Shown here: in pieces, positions 55,158 through 63,207 of the stretch
How the letters are laid out: each line of letters begins with the position of its first letter
Numbering within the stretch: the first letter of the stretch is position 1
Assembly (NCBI GenBank): GCA_052117325.1
Contig: JBQKJJ010000001.1
Direction: 5' to 3' (one strand)
Source of the DNA: CAG-964 sp902789345
GTDB lineage: Bacteria; Bacillota; Clostridia; Oscillospirales; Acutalibacteraceae
Length of the DNA: 64,000 nt
Program-made: the position numbers and the translations under genes
The notes under the pieces: generated by a model
Told to the model about the DNA's origin: nothing
Database searches by the model: none
The model's input: the letters and a program-made list of their open reading frames with translations, nothing else

Positions 55158-56174
55158 TTGATACAAGTAGATAATATTACTAAACAATTTAAAAAGGTAG
55201 TTAAACAGCCGGGACTTTTAGGCAGTGTTAAGTCGCTGTTTAGCCCAAAGTCAGAAATTGTTACGGCAGTAGACAAGGTAAGCTTTACTGTGCCTGACGG
55301 CGAGGTGCTGGGCTTTATAGGTCCTAACGGTGCAGGTAAGTCTACAGTAATAAAAATGCTGACAGGCATATTAACTCCAACATCGGGTTCGTGTACCATA
55401 AACGGTAAAATACCACAGCAAGACAGAAAAAATTATGTGCGTGAAATCGGCGCTGTTTTCGGACAGAGAACGCAGCTGTGGTGGGATTTGCCGTTGGTGG
55501 AAACATACAGCGTTTTAAAGGAAATTTACGAAGTACCCGATGACAAATTCAAAAAGAGAATGGATTTTCTAAACGAGGTTCTTGACCTGCAGACCTTTGT
55601 AAAAAGCCCTGTGCGTACTCTTTCACTTGGTCAGCGTATGCGTGCCGACATAGCGGCCTCACTGCTGCATAGTCCAAAGGTTTTATTTTTAGACGAACCT
55701 ACTATTGGACTTGATGTAGTAGTTAAGGACAACATTCGTAAGGCTATTGCAAAAATAAATCAGGAAGAAAAAACAACAGTTATACTTACAACTCACGACC
55801 TAAGCGACATTGAGCTTTTGTGCAAGAGGATTGTTATGATAGACAAAGGCAAAAATGTTTTTGACGGCAATTTGCACGACCTAAAAAGCAAGTACGGTCA
55901 GATGAGAGAGCTGTGCTTTGAAACAGACCAAATTCAAGAGGTTAAAAGCAATTTGCAGTATTTACAACACTTTAATGTATCAGAAGACGATGTAGTTGTA
56001 AGCATTGACGGTGCAAATGTAAATGTAAAATTTAATAGCGACAAAATTGCCGTAGCGGATATTTTAGGCTATACACTGCAGCACATAAGAATTAACGACA
56101 TAAATGTTAAGGACAGCGACATTGAGGAGATAATCCGCAGGCTTTATAAGGAGGGTGTTACCGACAATGAGTAG
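55158..56174 (+). CDS. ABC transporter ATP-binding protein (ABC-2 exporter, NatA/Drr-like)
   Basis: A 338-residue ATPase. It shows Walker A GPNGAGKSTVIKMLTG, a Q-loop region (GAVFGQRTQLWWDLPL), the ABC signature LSLGQRMRADIAASLLH, Walker B VLFLDEPTIGLD and switch His TTHDLSD. The RTQLWWDLP string is typical of the subgroup that pairs with two ABC2_membrane_6-type permeases. The C-terminal 90 residues are a regulatory extension. The start is TTG at 55158 with GAGGGAG upstream. The next gene overlaps by 8 bases. Confidence 0.93.
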   Translation: MIQVDNITKQFKKVVKQPGLLGSVKSLFSPKSEIVTAVDKVSFTVPDGEVLGFIGPNGAGKSTVIKMLTGILTPTSGSCTINGKIPQQDRKNYVREIGAVFGQRTQLWWDLPLVETYSVLKEIYEVPDDKFKKRMDFLNEVLDLQTFVKSPVRTLSLGQRMRADIAASLLHSPKVLFLDEPTIGLDVVVKDNIRKAIAKINQEEKTTVILTTHDLSDIELLCKRIVMIDKGKNVFDGNLHDLKSKYGQMRELCFETDQIQEVKSNLQYLQHFNVSEDDVVVSIDGANVNVKFNSDKIAVADILGYTLQHIRINDINVKDSDIEEIIRRLYKEGVTDNE

Positions 56175-56985
56175 ATTTTTAAAGATATACACTCCCTTTA
56201 CCAAAGCAGGCGTGCAAATTTCTATGACCTACAGGTTCAACTTTTTTTGCTTTTTGCTTGGAGAAATGCTTAAATGCTTTATAATGTTCTTTTTGTGGAA
56301 AGCGGTTTTTGAAAGCTCCGGCGGCAACAGCTTTATGGGCTTTTCTATGACGGATATGACGGTGTATATTTTTATTACATTTTTGTCCGGTTACCTTACT
56401 TACAGTGAGGGTGCATATGCAGTAGGTGAAGAAATAAGGGACGGCTCTATAGCAATGCGTATGATAAAGCCTGTAAGCTTTGATATGACCTTTTTATTTC
56501 AGGAAATAGGCAACAAAATGCTTATTGTTGCAGTAGTGCTTGCTCCTATATGTATAGGTGTTGAGCTGTATAAATATTTTGCAACAGGTGCGTTTATGTT
56601 TCAGCCGCTTAATTTTGTTTTGTTTTTGTTAAGCGTAATTATAGCGTATTTAATTTCCTTTTACTTTAATGTGTGTTATGGTTTTTTGGCTTTTTTCCTG
56701 AAGAACCTATGGGGCTCTAATATTCTAAAGGAAGTTATAGTAGACTTTTTGTCAGGCGCTACAATTCCGCTGGCTTTTATGCCGCAGGTATTAAGGGATG
56801 TTCTAACCTTTCTGCCGTTTTCGTCATTAAGCTATACCCCTGTAATGATTTATATGGGTATTTATTCTGTAGAAAAGTCTTTGGCGCTTATTGCCCTACA
56901 GCTGTTTTGGCTGTTTGCCTTTTGGTTAATAAGCAAGGGCATATGGAAAGCCGCTGTAAAAAGACTTGCAGTTCAAGGGGGATAA
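56167..56985 (+). CDS. ABC-2 family permease, first of a pair
   Basis: A 272-residue membrane protein with about six helices (ABC2_membrane_6/DUF990-like). N-terminal KAGVQISMTYRFNFFCFLLG and EEIRDGSIAMRMIKPVSFDM are characteristic. It forms the pore with the second permease at 57036. The ATG at 56167 lies 11 bases after GGAGGG; a GTG at 56155 sits on that site. It overlaps the ATPase gene by 8 bases, so translation is coupled. Related ABC-2 systems export lipids, drugs or viologens; the substrate here is unknown. Confidence 0.88.
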   Translation: MSRFLKIYTPFTKAGVQISMTYRFNFFCFLLGEMLKCFIMFFLWKAVFESSGGNSFMGFSMTDMTVYIFITFLSGYLTYSEGAYAVGEEIRDGSIAMRMIKPVSFDMTFLFQEIGNKMLIVAVVLAPICIGVELYKYFATGAFMFQPLNFVLFLLSVIIAYLISFYFNVCYGFLAFFLKNLWGSNILKEVIVDFLSGATIPLAFMPQVLRDVLTFLPFSSLSYTPVMIYMGIYSVEKSLALIALQLFWLFAFWLISKGIWKAAVKRLAVQGG

Positions 56986-57035
56986 GGCTATGAAATTAAC
57001 AGGAACCCTATTGATTGTAAAGGAGGCGTTGCAGT

Positions 57036-57839
57036 ATGCTTAAAACAATAAAGCGAATGTTGAAAATGCACCGTATCTTTATTGCACAAGACCTAAAAAA
57101 GATGATGGAGTATAAAATCGACTTTTTAACCGGTGCATTTAGCTTTTTGCTTGGTCAGGCAATTAATATAGCTTTCTTATGGATTATATTCAGTCAGATA
57201 CCACAGCTAAAGGGCTGGAGCTATGACCAAATTATATTTATATACGGTTTTTCGCTGTTACCAAAGGCGATAGACCACCTTTTCTTTGACAATTTATGGA
57301 TGGTAGGATATTCCATTGTAGCCAAGGGAGAGTTTGACAAGTACCTAACCAGACCAATTAACCCACTGTTTACCGTAATAGTAGAAAGGTTTCAGGTAGA
57401 TGCTTTTGGCGAGCTTGTGGTGGGCATAGTGCTTATAGCCTCGGTTATAGGCAAGGTTTCACTACAGTGGAGTGTGCTTAATGTTATTTTGTTTATATTA
57501 ATAATACCTTTTGCCACTCTTATTTACACAGGCATAAAAATACTTACCTCGGCCCTTTCGTTCTGGACAAAGCGCAGTGGTCAGGTAACGCATTTGGTGT
57601 ATGCTGTAAATGATTTTGCAAAGTACCCGACAACCATATACAACAACTTTATAAAAACAGTTATAACATATATTATTCCATTTGCCTGCACAGCCTTTTA
57701 TCCTGCCAGTTACTTTATTACAGGTGAAAACCCGCTGTTTAACCTAGGGCTGACTGTTGTTATGTCAATGGTGTTAATGACTGTTTCTATACTTGTATGG
57801 AACAAGGGTGTTTCAGCCTACGAAAGTGCCGGTTCATAA
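57036..57839 (+). CDS. ABC-2 family permease, second of a pair
   Basis: A 267-residue membrane protein of the same group, about six helices. HRIFIAQDLKKMMEYKIDFL, FIYGFSLLPKAIDHLFFDNL and KGEFDKYLTRPINPLFTVIV match the family, including the RPINP string. AAAGGAGG (57019-57026) lies nine bases before the ATG. A 17-codon frame starts at 56990 in the gap and covers that site; it is probably not a gene but could couple translation. Confidence 0.88.
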   Translation: MLKTIKRMLKMHRIFIAQDLKKMMEYKIDFLTGAFSFLLGQAINIAFLWIIFSQIPQLKGWSYDQIIFIYGFSLLPKAIDHLFFDNLWMVGYSIVAKGEFDKYLTRPINPLFTVIVERFQVDAFGELVVGIVLIASVIGKVSLQWSVLNVILFILIIPFATLIYTGIKILTSALSFWTKRSGQVTHLVYAVNDFAKYPTTIYNNFIKTVITYIIPFACTAFYPASYFITGENPLFNLGLTVVMSMVLMTVSILVWNKGVSAYESAGS

Positions 57840-57919
57840 TTTATCTGTGTTATAAAATTGTAGATAAATATAACTGTCAGCCAATAAACAGTAAAATTCG
57901 GTACAACATAAATATATAA

Positions 57920-57968
57920 AATTCCCCTTGATAAACGCTTAAATAGGCATTTGTCAGGGGGATTTTTT
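57920..57968 (+). terminator. intrinsic terminator of the ABC exporter operon
   Basis: Arms 57920-57935 (AATTCCCCTTGATAAA) and 57950-57963 (TTTGTCAGGGGGAT) pair with wobbles and one bulge, followed by T's. The rest of 57969-58199 is AT-rich; TTGAAA (58114-58119) and TATAAT (58139-58144) lie within a near-palindrome GGTATTATAATATTACC and may be the next gene's promoter. Confidence 0.75.
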
Positions 57969-58199
57969 ATAACCGGTGGTACTATTTCGATAAGATTTTT
58001 AATATTTTTCTTAAATGTTTAAACTTTTTCTTGTTAACAAATCATTTACACTATATAAGTGCATATAGATAAAATGTATATAAAACAACATAGATATTTG
58101 TATGGTTTAATAATTGAAAATAGATATAAATATGGTATTATAATATTACCGAGTATTAGTGATATTGGATTTATACATAGTGTACAGGGAGGAATGTTT

Positions 58200-59012
58200 A
58201 TGAAAAGAAGAGTATCGTTGGTTATTCTAACAGGCTGCTTGGCTTGCGGTATAGCATTCTCTATGTCGCTTTCTGCAGCGGGAACCGATGGTGGAAGAAT
58301 GGAGGTCTACAGCAGGTCCATAAGTCAAAGGTATGATCTTGATGCCGTAGAGATGGAGGAGCTGGACTGGAGCAAGGGCTATATTGAGGGTGGAAACGAT
58401 TCGTTACCAAATTCAGAGGCAAGGCAGAAGGAGCTGGAGAAAAAGCAAAAGGCTTTGGAGGAATCAAAGGATATTGTAACTCCACAGGCATTTGACGAGG
58501 CCGAAGATGATGCAGAGTCTATGGGCAGTGACGGCTCGGATCTTGAGTATATTTATAGCGCCGATGACCCTAAAATTAAAAAGGTCATGGAGGAAATTGC
58601 TTCAGAGGCAGCAGCTGCAACAGAGCCGCCAACAACACTAAGTCCTGAGCTTGAAGCTAAGAAGGAAAAGCTTGAGGCAAAAATGGCAGAACAGCCTTAT
58701 ACTGATGAGCATATGTTTGAAACCTCAGAGGAGTATTACTACCGGACAATGACCACAACAAAGTGTGCAATCGCAATAGTGAACGAAAAGCTTGGTACAA
58801 ACCATAAAATACCGGGTATTTACACCACTCACGAAGAGGATACAATTAAGGATTGCATAAAGGTGTATAAGCAGGGCGGCCTAAGAGATGACGAAAAGTA
58901 TTTCCTAAAAAGGTATATACTTGCAGGTGCATTTGCAATCCCTGACGATGAGCCTGAACATGTTGATGTTTTGGAAATAAACCTTGACGATGTTGAAACC
59001 TCGGTTCAATAG
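58200..59012 (+). CDS. secreted or membrane-anchored protein of unknown function
   Basis: A 270-residue protein with a signal sequence (RRVSLVILTGCLACGIAFSM, then SLSAAG). A lipobox-like LTGC occurs at residue 13, early for lipidation, so either a cleaved signal or an anchor is possible. Residues 70-170 are very acidic and charged with coiled-coil character (EARQKELEKKQKALEESKD; ELEAKKEKLEAKMAEQ). Residues 175-250 may be a small folded domain (YYYRTMTTTKCAIAIVNEKL, KDCIKVYKQGGLRDDEKYFL). I recognise no family. The ATG at 58200 is seven bases from AGGGAGG; the frame is open to 58059 without a site. Confidence 0.72.
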   Translation: MKRRVSLVILTGCLACGIAFSMSLSAAGTDGGRMEVYSRSISQRYDLDAVEMEELDWSKGYIEGGNDSLPNSEARQKELEKKQKALEESKDIVTPQAFDEAEDDAESMGSDGSDLEYIYSADDPKIKKVMEEIASEAAAATEPPTTLSPELEAKKEKLEAKMAEQPYTDEHMFETSEEYYYRTMTTTKCAIAIVNEKLGTNHKIPGIYTTHEEDTIKDCIKVYKQGGLRDDEKYFLKRYILAGAFAIPDDEPEHVDVLEINLDDVETSVQ

Positions 59013-59058
59013 TTTAAATTGTTCAAATGTTTAGCAGTTAAATAACCGTAAATAAAAC

Positions 59059-59095
59059 GCAAGCACTGTATGAAAATGCAGTGCTTGCTGTTTTT
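59059..59095 (+). terminator. intrinsic terminator of the secreted-protein gene
   Basis: A perfect 10-bp stem GCAAGCACTG (59059-59068)/CAGTGCTTGC (59079-59088) with a 10-base loop and T's. Confidence 0.92.
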
Positions 59096-59157
59096 GTTTG
59101 TGGAGATATTTGTGTTTAAAGTTTTGTTGTATATATCTGTTTACATTGCTAAAGCAT

Positions 59158-60435
59158 TTATTTAGCGTTTATGTTTATGAATTCTGCTTTTAGTTTTGAA
59201 TACATTATTTTCTGACTGCTGTACAAACCGTAGTAGCCGCTTAGCATATAGCTTACTGCACAGCCTATTGCGAATAATATTATACCCTCTGCACCAAAAA
59301 TCTCTACGCTTAGCATTATAGAGGCAAACGGACAGTTTATAACACCGCAGAACAGGCATATCATTCCCAGTGCCGCTCCAAAGGAGGGGTCAAGCCCTAA
59401 AACAGCGCCTAGAACACAGCCAAAGGTAGAGCCTATAAATAGTGTAGGAACAATTTCGCCACCCTTAAAGCCACTGCCTATGGTTATGGAGGTGAATATT
59501 ATTTTTAGCAGAAATGCTTCCGGTTTGGCAGTGCCGCCTATAGCCTTAGCTATAATATGAGAGCCTGCACCGTTGTAGTCGTGACAGCCTACCGCAAAGG
59601 TTAGGGCTATTAGTATTACGCCGCCTGCCATTACTCTTAAATAGTCATTTTTTATCAGCTTTTTCAGCAATAGGGGCATTTTACGCATAGCTACACAGAA
59701 AATTATACTTACAACAGCACAAGCGGCTGCAAGTACCGCAACCAATGCCAATGAATTTAAGTTTATTTCCGGCAGTGCCTTTGCAATGCTAAACCTTGTA
59801 GGCTCTATGCCCATAAATATAGCCAAAAAGTATGACACAGTGGCAGATACCAAGCACGGCAAAAGTGCCGAGTAGTAGGTAATGCCTACGCTTATTACTT
59901 CCAGTGCAAAAATTGCCGCAGTAACAGGCGTACAAAAAAGTGATGAAAACACGCCGCTCATACCGCAAAGCACCGCTATATGCATATCCTTTTCATCTAA
60001 ATGAAGAACTCTGCCTACTACAGAGCCTAAGCTGCCCCCAAGCTGCAGTGCCGCACCCTCTCGGCCGGCAGAACCGCCTGCCAAGTGCGTAAGTGTTGTG
60101 CTTATAAATATTAGCGGAGCCATAGCCCACGGTACTTTTTCTTTACTTCTTATAGAATCTATTACGCAGTTTGTACCCGGGTCGTTTTGCAACTTGCACT
60201 TCTTGTAAAGAAAAACAATTACTACACCTACTACGGGCAGTAAAAACACAAGCCACCAAATGCCGCTGTTTAGTTGGTTGGCCGTTTTTAAGCATATACT
60301 GAAAAGAGAGCCTATAAGGCCGCCTATAAGCCCTGTAAAGGTTGCTATAATTACCCACTTTGCAAAGGTAATTACATAGTTAAAGGCGGATTTTGACTTA
60401 CGCTTACATAAATCCGCCAGCTTTTTAAAAATCAT
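59158..60435 (-). CDS. ClC-family chloride channel/transporter
   Basis: A 425-residue membrane protein with about ten to twelve helices of the voltage-gated chloride channel family. GGSAGREGAALQLGGSLGS matches the GREGP anion-path motif, with the gating Glu kept but Pro replaced by Ala. GSGFKGGEIVPTLFIGSTFG is the second anion motif (normally GGxFxP; here GGEIVP). These changes suggest altered selectivity, as in fluoride- or other anion-handling ClC branches, but the substrate is not provable. The ATG at 60435 has GAGGGTGGG upstream; the frame is open to 60486. Confidence 0.88.
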   Translation of the reverse strand: MIFKKLADLCKRKSKSAFNYVITFAKWVIIATFTGLIGGLIGSLFSICLKTANQLNSGIWWLVFLLPVVGVVIVFLYKKCKLQNDPGTNCVIDSIRSKEKVPWAMAPLIFISTTLTHLAGGSAGREGAALQLGGSLGSVVGRVLHLDEKDMHIAVLCGMSGVFSSLFCTPVTAAIFALEVISVGITYYSALLPCLVSATVSYFLAIFMGIEPTRFSIAKALPEINLNSLALVAVLAAACAVVSIIFCVAMRKMPLLLKKLIKNDYLRVMAGGVILIALTFAVGCHDYNGAGSHIIAKAIGGTAKPEAFLLKIIFTSITIGSGFKGGEIVPTLFIGSTFGCVLGAVLGLDPSFGAALGMICLFCGVINCPFASIMLSVEIFGAEGIILFAIGCAVSYMLSGYYGLYSSQKIMYSKLKAEFININAK

Positions 60436-60521
60436 ATATATCCCACCCTCTTTTAATATTTTAGCATACAGACTTTGCAAAAACAACCTTGTATAATTTA
60501 CGAAAAGTTAATTTAAAGCTA

Positions 60522-60550
60522 TTGTTCAATACTTTGGTGTAGGATATAAT
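60522..60550 (+). promoter_or_regulatory. promoter of the TetM-like gene
   Basis: TTGTTC (60522-60527), a 17-bp spacer and TATAAT (60545-60550) place +1 near 60557, leaving a short leader of about 30 bases. No tetM-type leader peptide attenuator fits in that space. Confidence 0.65.
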
Positions 60551-60585
60551 ATAGATTGAATATTATTTATGAAACGGGTTTTAAA

Positions 60586-63189
60586 ATGAAGAAAATTTCA
60601 GTGGGAATACTTGCCCATGTTGACTCAGGCAAAACCACACTTTCAGAGGCGTTTATGTATGCTTCGGGTGTAATAGACAAGCCCGGCAGAGTTGACCACG
60701 GCAATTCCTTTTTAGATACCTTTGAGCTTGAACGCAGTCGGGGCATTACTATTTTTTCTAAGCAGGCTGTGTTTAAGTACAACAATACACAGTTTACATT
60801 ACTTGACACGCCGGGGCATATTGATTTTTCGGCAGAGGCCGAGCGTACTTTGCAGGTGCTTGACTATGCTGTTTTGGTAATAAGCGGTACAAGCGGAGTG
60901 CAGGGGCATACATATACTCTGTGGCGACTTTTAAGCAGATATAATATTCCTGTATTTATTTATGTAAATAAAATGGATTTAGACGGTGCAGACAAAGAGG
61001 CGGTACTTAGTCAGCTAAAGGAAAAGCTAAGCGACAGCATAGTTGACTTTAGCAAAGATATACCTGTAAATCAGCTTTATGAAAATATTGCCCTGTGTGA
61101 TGATAAGCTGCTTGAAAGCTACTACGAAAACGAAACTCTGAAAACCGAGGATATTGCAAGTGCAGTAAGGGAAAGAAAGCTATTCCCTTGCTTTTTCGGT
61201 TCGGCGTTAAAGTTTGCAGGAGTGCAGGAGTTTTTACAGGGGCTTGACCGATACACCGTTATGCCAAGCTACGGCAGTGAATTTGGTGCAAAGGTTTACA
61301 AAATAGCAGAGGACTCTCAAGGAAACCGTCTGACATTTTTAAAAATAACAGGCGGAAGCCTTGGTGTGCGTGAGGTTTTAAAAAGTAAAGGCAATACAGA
61401 GGGTGAAAAAGTAAACCAAATAAGAATATATTCCGGAGAACGGTTTACCACAACCGACAGAGTAACTGCCGGTACAATATGTGCCGTTACAGGTATAAGC
61501 TTTGCACATACAGGTGACGGTTTAGGCGCAGAACCAAATTCCGCCTTGCCAATGCTGGAGCCGGTACTTACATATACCGTACAGCTTTTAGACGGAACAG
61601 ACGCACATACAGCAATGAAGTGTTTTAAAATATTGCAGGAGGAAGACCCACAGTTAAATGTAGTATGGAACGAAGCAACAGAAGAAATACAGTTGCAGCT
61701 AATGGGCGACATTCAGCTTGAAATACTTAAAAGCATACTTTCAGAACGCTTTAATTTACAGGTTGCTTTTGGTACAGGCAGTATTATTTACAAAGAAACT
61801 ATTAAAAATACTGTAGAGGGTGTGGGACATTTTGAACCGCTAAGGCATTATGCAGAGGTGCATTTGCTTTTGCGTCCCGGCAAAAGAGGCAGTGGTCTTA
61901 CCTTTACAAGTGAGTGTAGAGAGGATGTGCTTGACAAAAACTGGCAAAGGCTTATTCTTACCCATTTGCAGGAGAAAACCCATATAGGCGTGCTTACAGG
62001 CTCCCCTATAACCGATATTGAAATTGCCCTTGTGTCAGGCAAGGCACACCCAAAGCATACCGAGGGCGGCGATTTCCGTCAGGCTACCTACAGGGCTGTA
62101 AGGCAGGGCTTGCGCAGTGCCGAAAGCCTGCTGCTGGAGCCGGTGTATAATTTTACACTGGAGGTGCCAAGTGAAAATGTAGGCAGGGCTATGTCGGATA
62201 TTCAGCGTATGTACGGCAGCTTTGCTCCACCTGAAAACGGCAGTGAAACTGTAGTGCTTACAGGTACGGCACCGGCGGTAACTATGGCAAATTACTCAAA
62301 AGAGGTTGCACAGTATACCCACGGCAGAGGCAGTCTTGTATGTGTGCTAAAGGGCTATGAGCCTTGTCACAATGCAGAGGAGGTTATTGAAAGTATCGGC
62401 TATAATTGCGATACAGACAGTGACAATCCCTGTGATTCTGTTTTTTGTTCGCACGGTGCAGGGCATACCGTTAAATGGGACGATGTACCTAAATATATGC
62501 ACCTGCCAAGTGCTTTACAGCCGGAGGAGGATACTCAACCTCAGCTTACCAGAGCCAGTGACAGAGTGTTTGCCAGGTTTGAAACCCAAAGCGGAGATAT
62601 ATTTGCACAGGACAAAGAGCTTATGGCAATTTTTGAAAAAACTTACGGCCCTATTAAAAAGAAAAATTATAATGAGGAAGAAACCTCGGTAAAGCGTGTG
62701 GTAAGCTTTGACAACAAAACAAAGTCTAAAAGGGTTAAACAGCAGTACGGGGGAAAAAACTATCTTCTTGTGGACGGCTACAATGTTATATTTTCGTGGA
62801 AAAATTTAAAAGAGCTTGCCAAAGACAGTCTTGATACTGCACGAAATACACTGATAAATATTATGTGCAACTACCAGGGATATAACAAATGTGAGCTTAT
62901 CCTTGTGTTTGACGCCTACCGTGTAAAGGGACAGCACCGAGAGGTGGAAAAAATAAATAATATTAATGTGGTATATACCAAAGAAGCAGAAACTGCCGAT
63001 ATGTACATAGAAAAGGTTACTCATACTTTGGCAAAGAATAACAGAGTACGGGTAGTTACCTCCGACGGGATGGAGCAGTTTATTATACTTGGCCACGGCG
63101 CTTTGCGTGTATCGTCACAGGCGTTTTTAACAGAGGTTGAGCTTGCACAAAAGGAAATAAGAGAAATAATAGAAAGCAAAAATAAATAA
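60586..63189 (+). CDS. TetM-like ribosomal-protection GTPase fused to a YacP/NYN nuclease domain
   Basis: An 867-residue fusion. Residues 1-640 are an EF-G-like translational GTPase of the TetM/TetO group: G1 AHVDSGKTTLSE (10-21), RGITIFSKQAVF, DTPGHIDFSAEAERTLQVLD, G4 VNKMD, then domains III-V (LRPGKRGSGLTFTSECRED, GSPITDIEIALVSGKAHPKH). A Cys-rich segment (CDTDSDNPCDSVFCSHG, about 615-630) precedes a linker. From about residue 724 comes a YacP/NYN (Rae1-like) RNase domain: YLLVDGYNVIFSWKNL, LILVFDAYRVKGQ, YTKEAETADMYIEKVTH and VVTSDGMEQ, with the expected acidic residues. The ATG at 60586 starts the conserved KKISVGILAHVDSG; a TTG at 60556 is less suited. Drug resistance is uncertain; such fusions may serve ribosome surveillance. 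Confidence 0.88.
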   Translation: MKKISVGILAHVDSGKTTLSEAFMYASGVIDKPGRVDHGNSFLDTFELERSRGITIFSKQAVFKYNNTQFTLLDTPGHIDFSAEAERTLQVLDYAVLVISGTSGVQGHTYTLWRLLSRYNIPVFIYVNKMDLDGADKEAVLSQLKEKLSDSIVDFSKDIPVNQLYENIALCDDKLLESYYENETLKTEDIASAVRERKLFPCFFGSALKFAGVQEFLQGLDRYTVMPSYGSEFGAKVYKIAEDSQGNRLTFLKITGGSLGVREVLKSKGNTEGEKVNQIRIYSGERFTTTDRVTAGTICAVTGISFAHTGDGLGAEPNSALPMLEPVLTYTVQLLDGTDAHTAMKCFKILQEEDPQLNVVWNEATEEIQLQLMGDIQLEILKSILSERFNLQVAFGTGSIIYKETIKNTVEGVGHFEPLRHYAEVHLLLRPGKRGSGLTFTSECREDVLDKNWQRLILTHLQEKTHIGVLTGSPITDIEIALVSGKAHPKHTEGGDFRQATYRAVRQGLRSAESLLLEPVYNFTLEVPSENVGRAMSDIQRMYGSFAPPENGSETVVLTGTAPAVTMANYSKEVAQYTHGRGSLVCVLKGYEPCHNAEEVIESIGYNCDTDSDNPCDSVFCSHGAGHTVKWDDVPKYMHLPSALQPEEDTQPQLTRASDRVFARFETQSGDIFAQDKELMAIFEKTYGPIKKKNYNEEETSVKRVVSFDNKTKSKRVKQQYGGKNYLLVDGYNVIFSWKNLKELAKDSLDTARNTLINIMCNYQGYNKCELILVFDAYRVKGQHREVEKINNINVVYTKEAETADMYIEKVTHTLAKNNRVRVVTSDGMEQFIILGHGALRVSSQAFLTEVELAQKEIREIIESKNK

Positions 63190-63207
63190 TTAGATTGGAG
63201 CTATAAA

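Noticed and set aside
56990..57043. A 17-codon frame between the two permease genes
   Set aside because: No family or support, and it spans the ribosome binding site of the next gene; at most a translation-coupling device.
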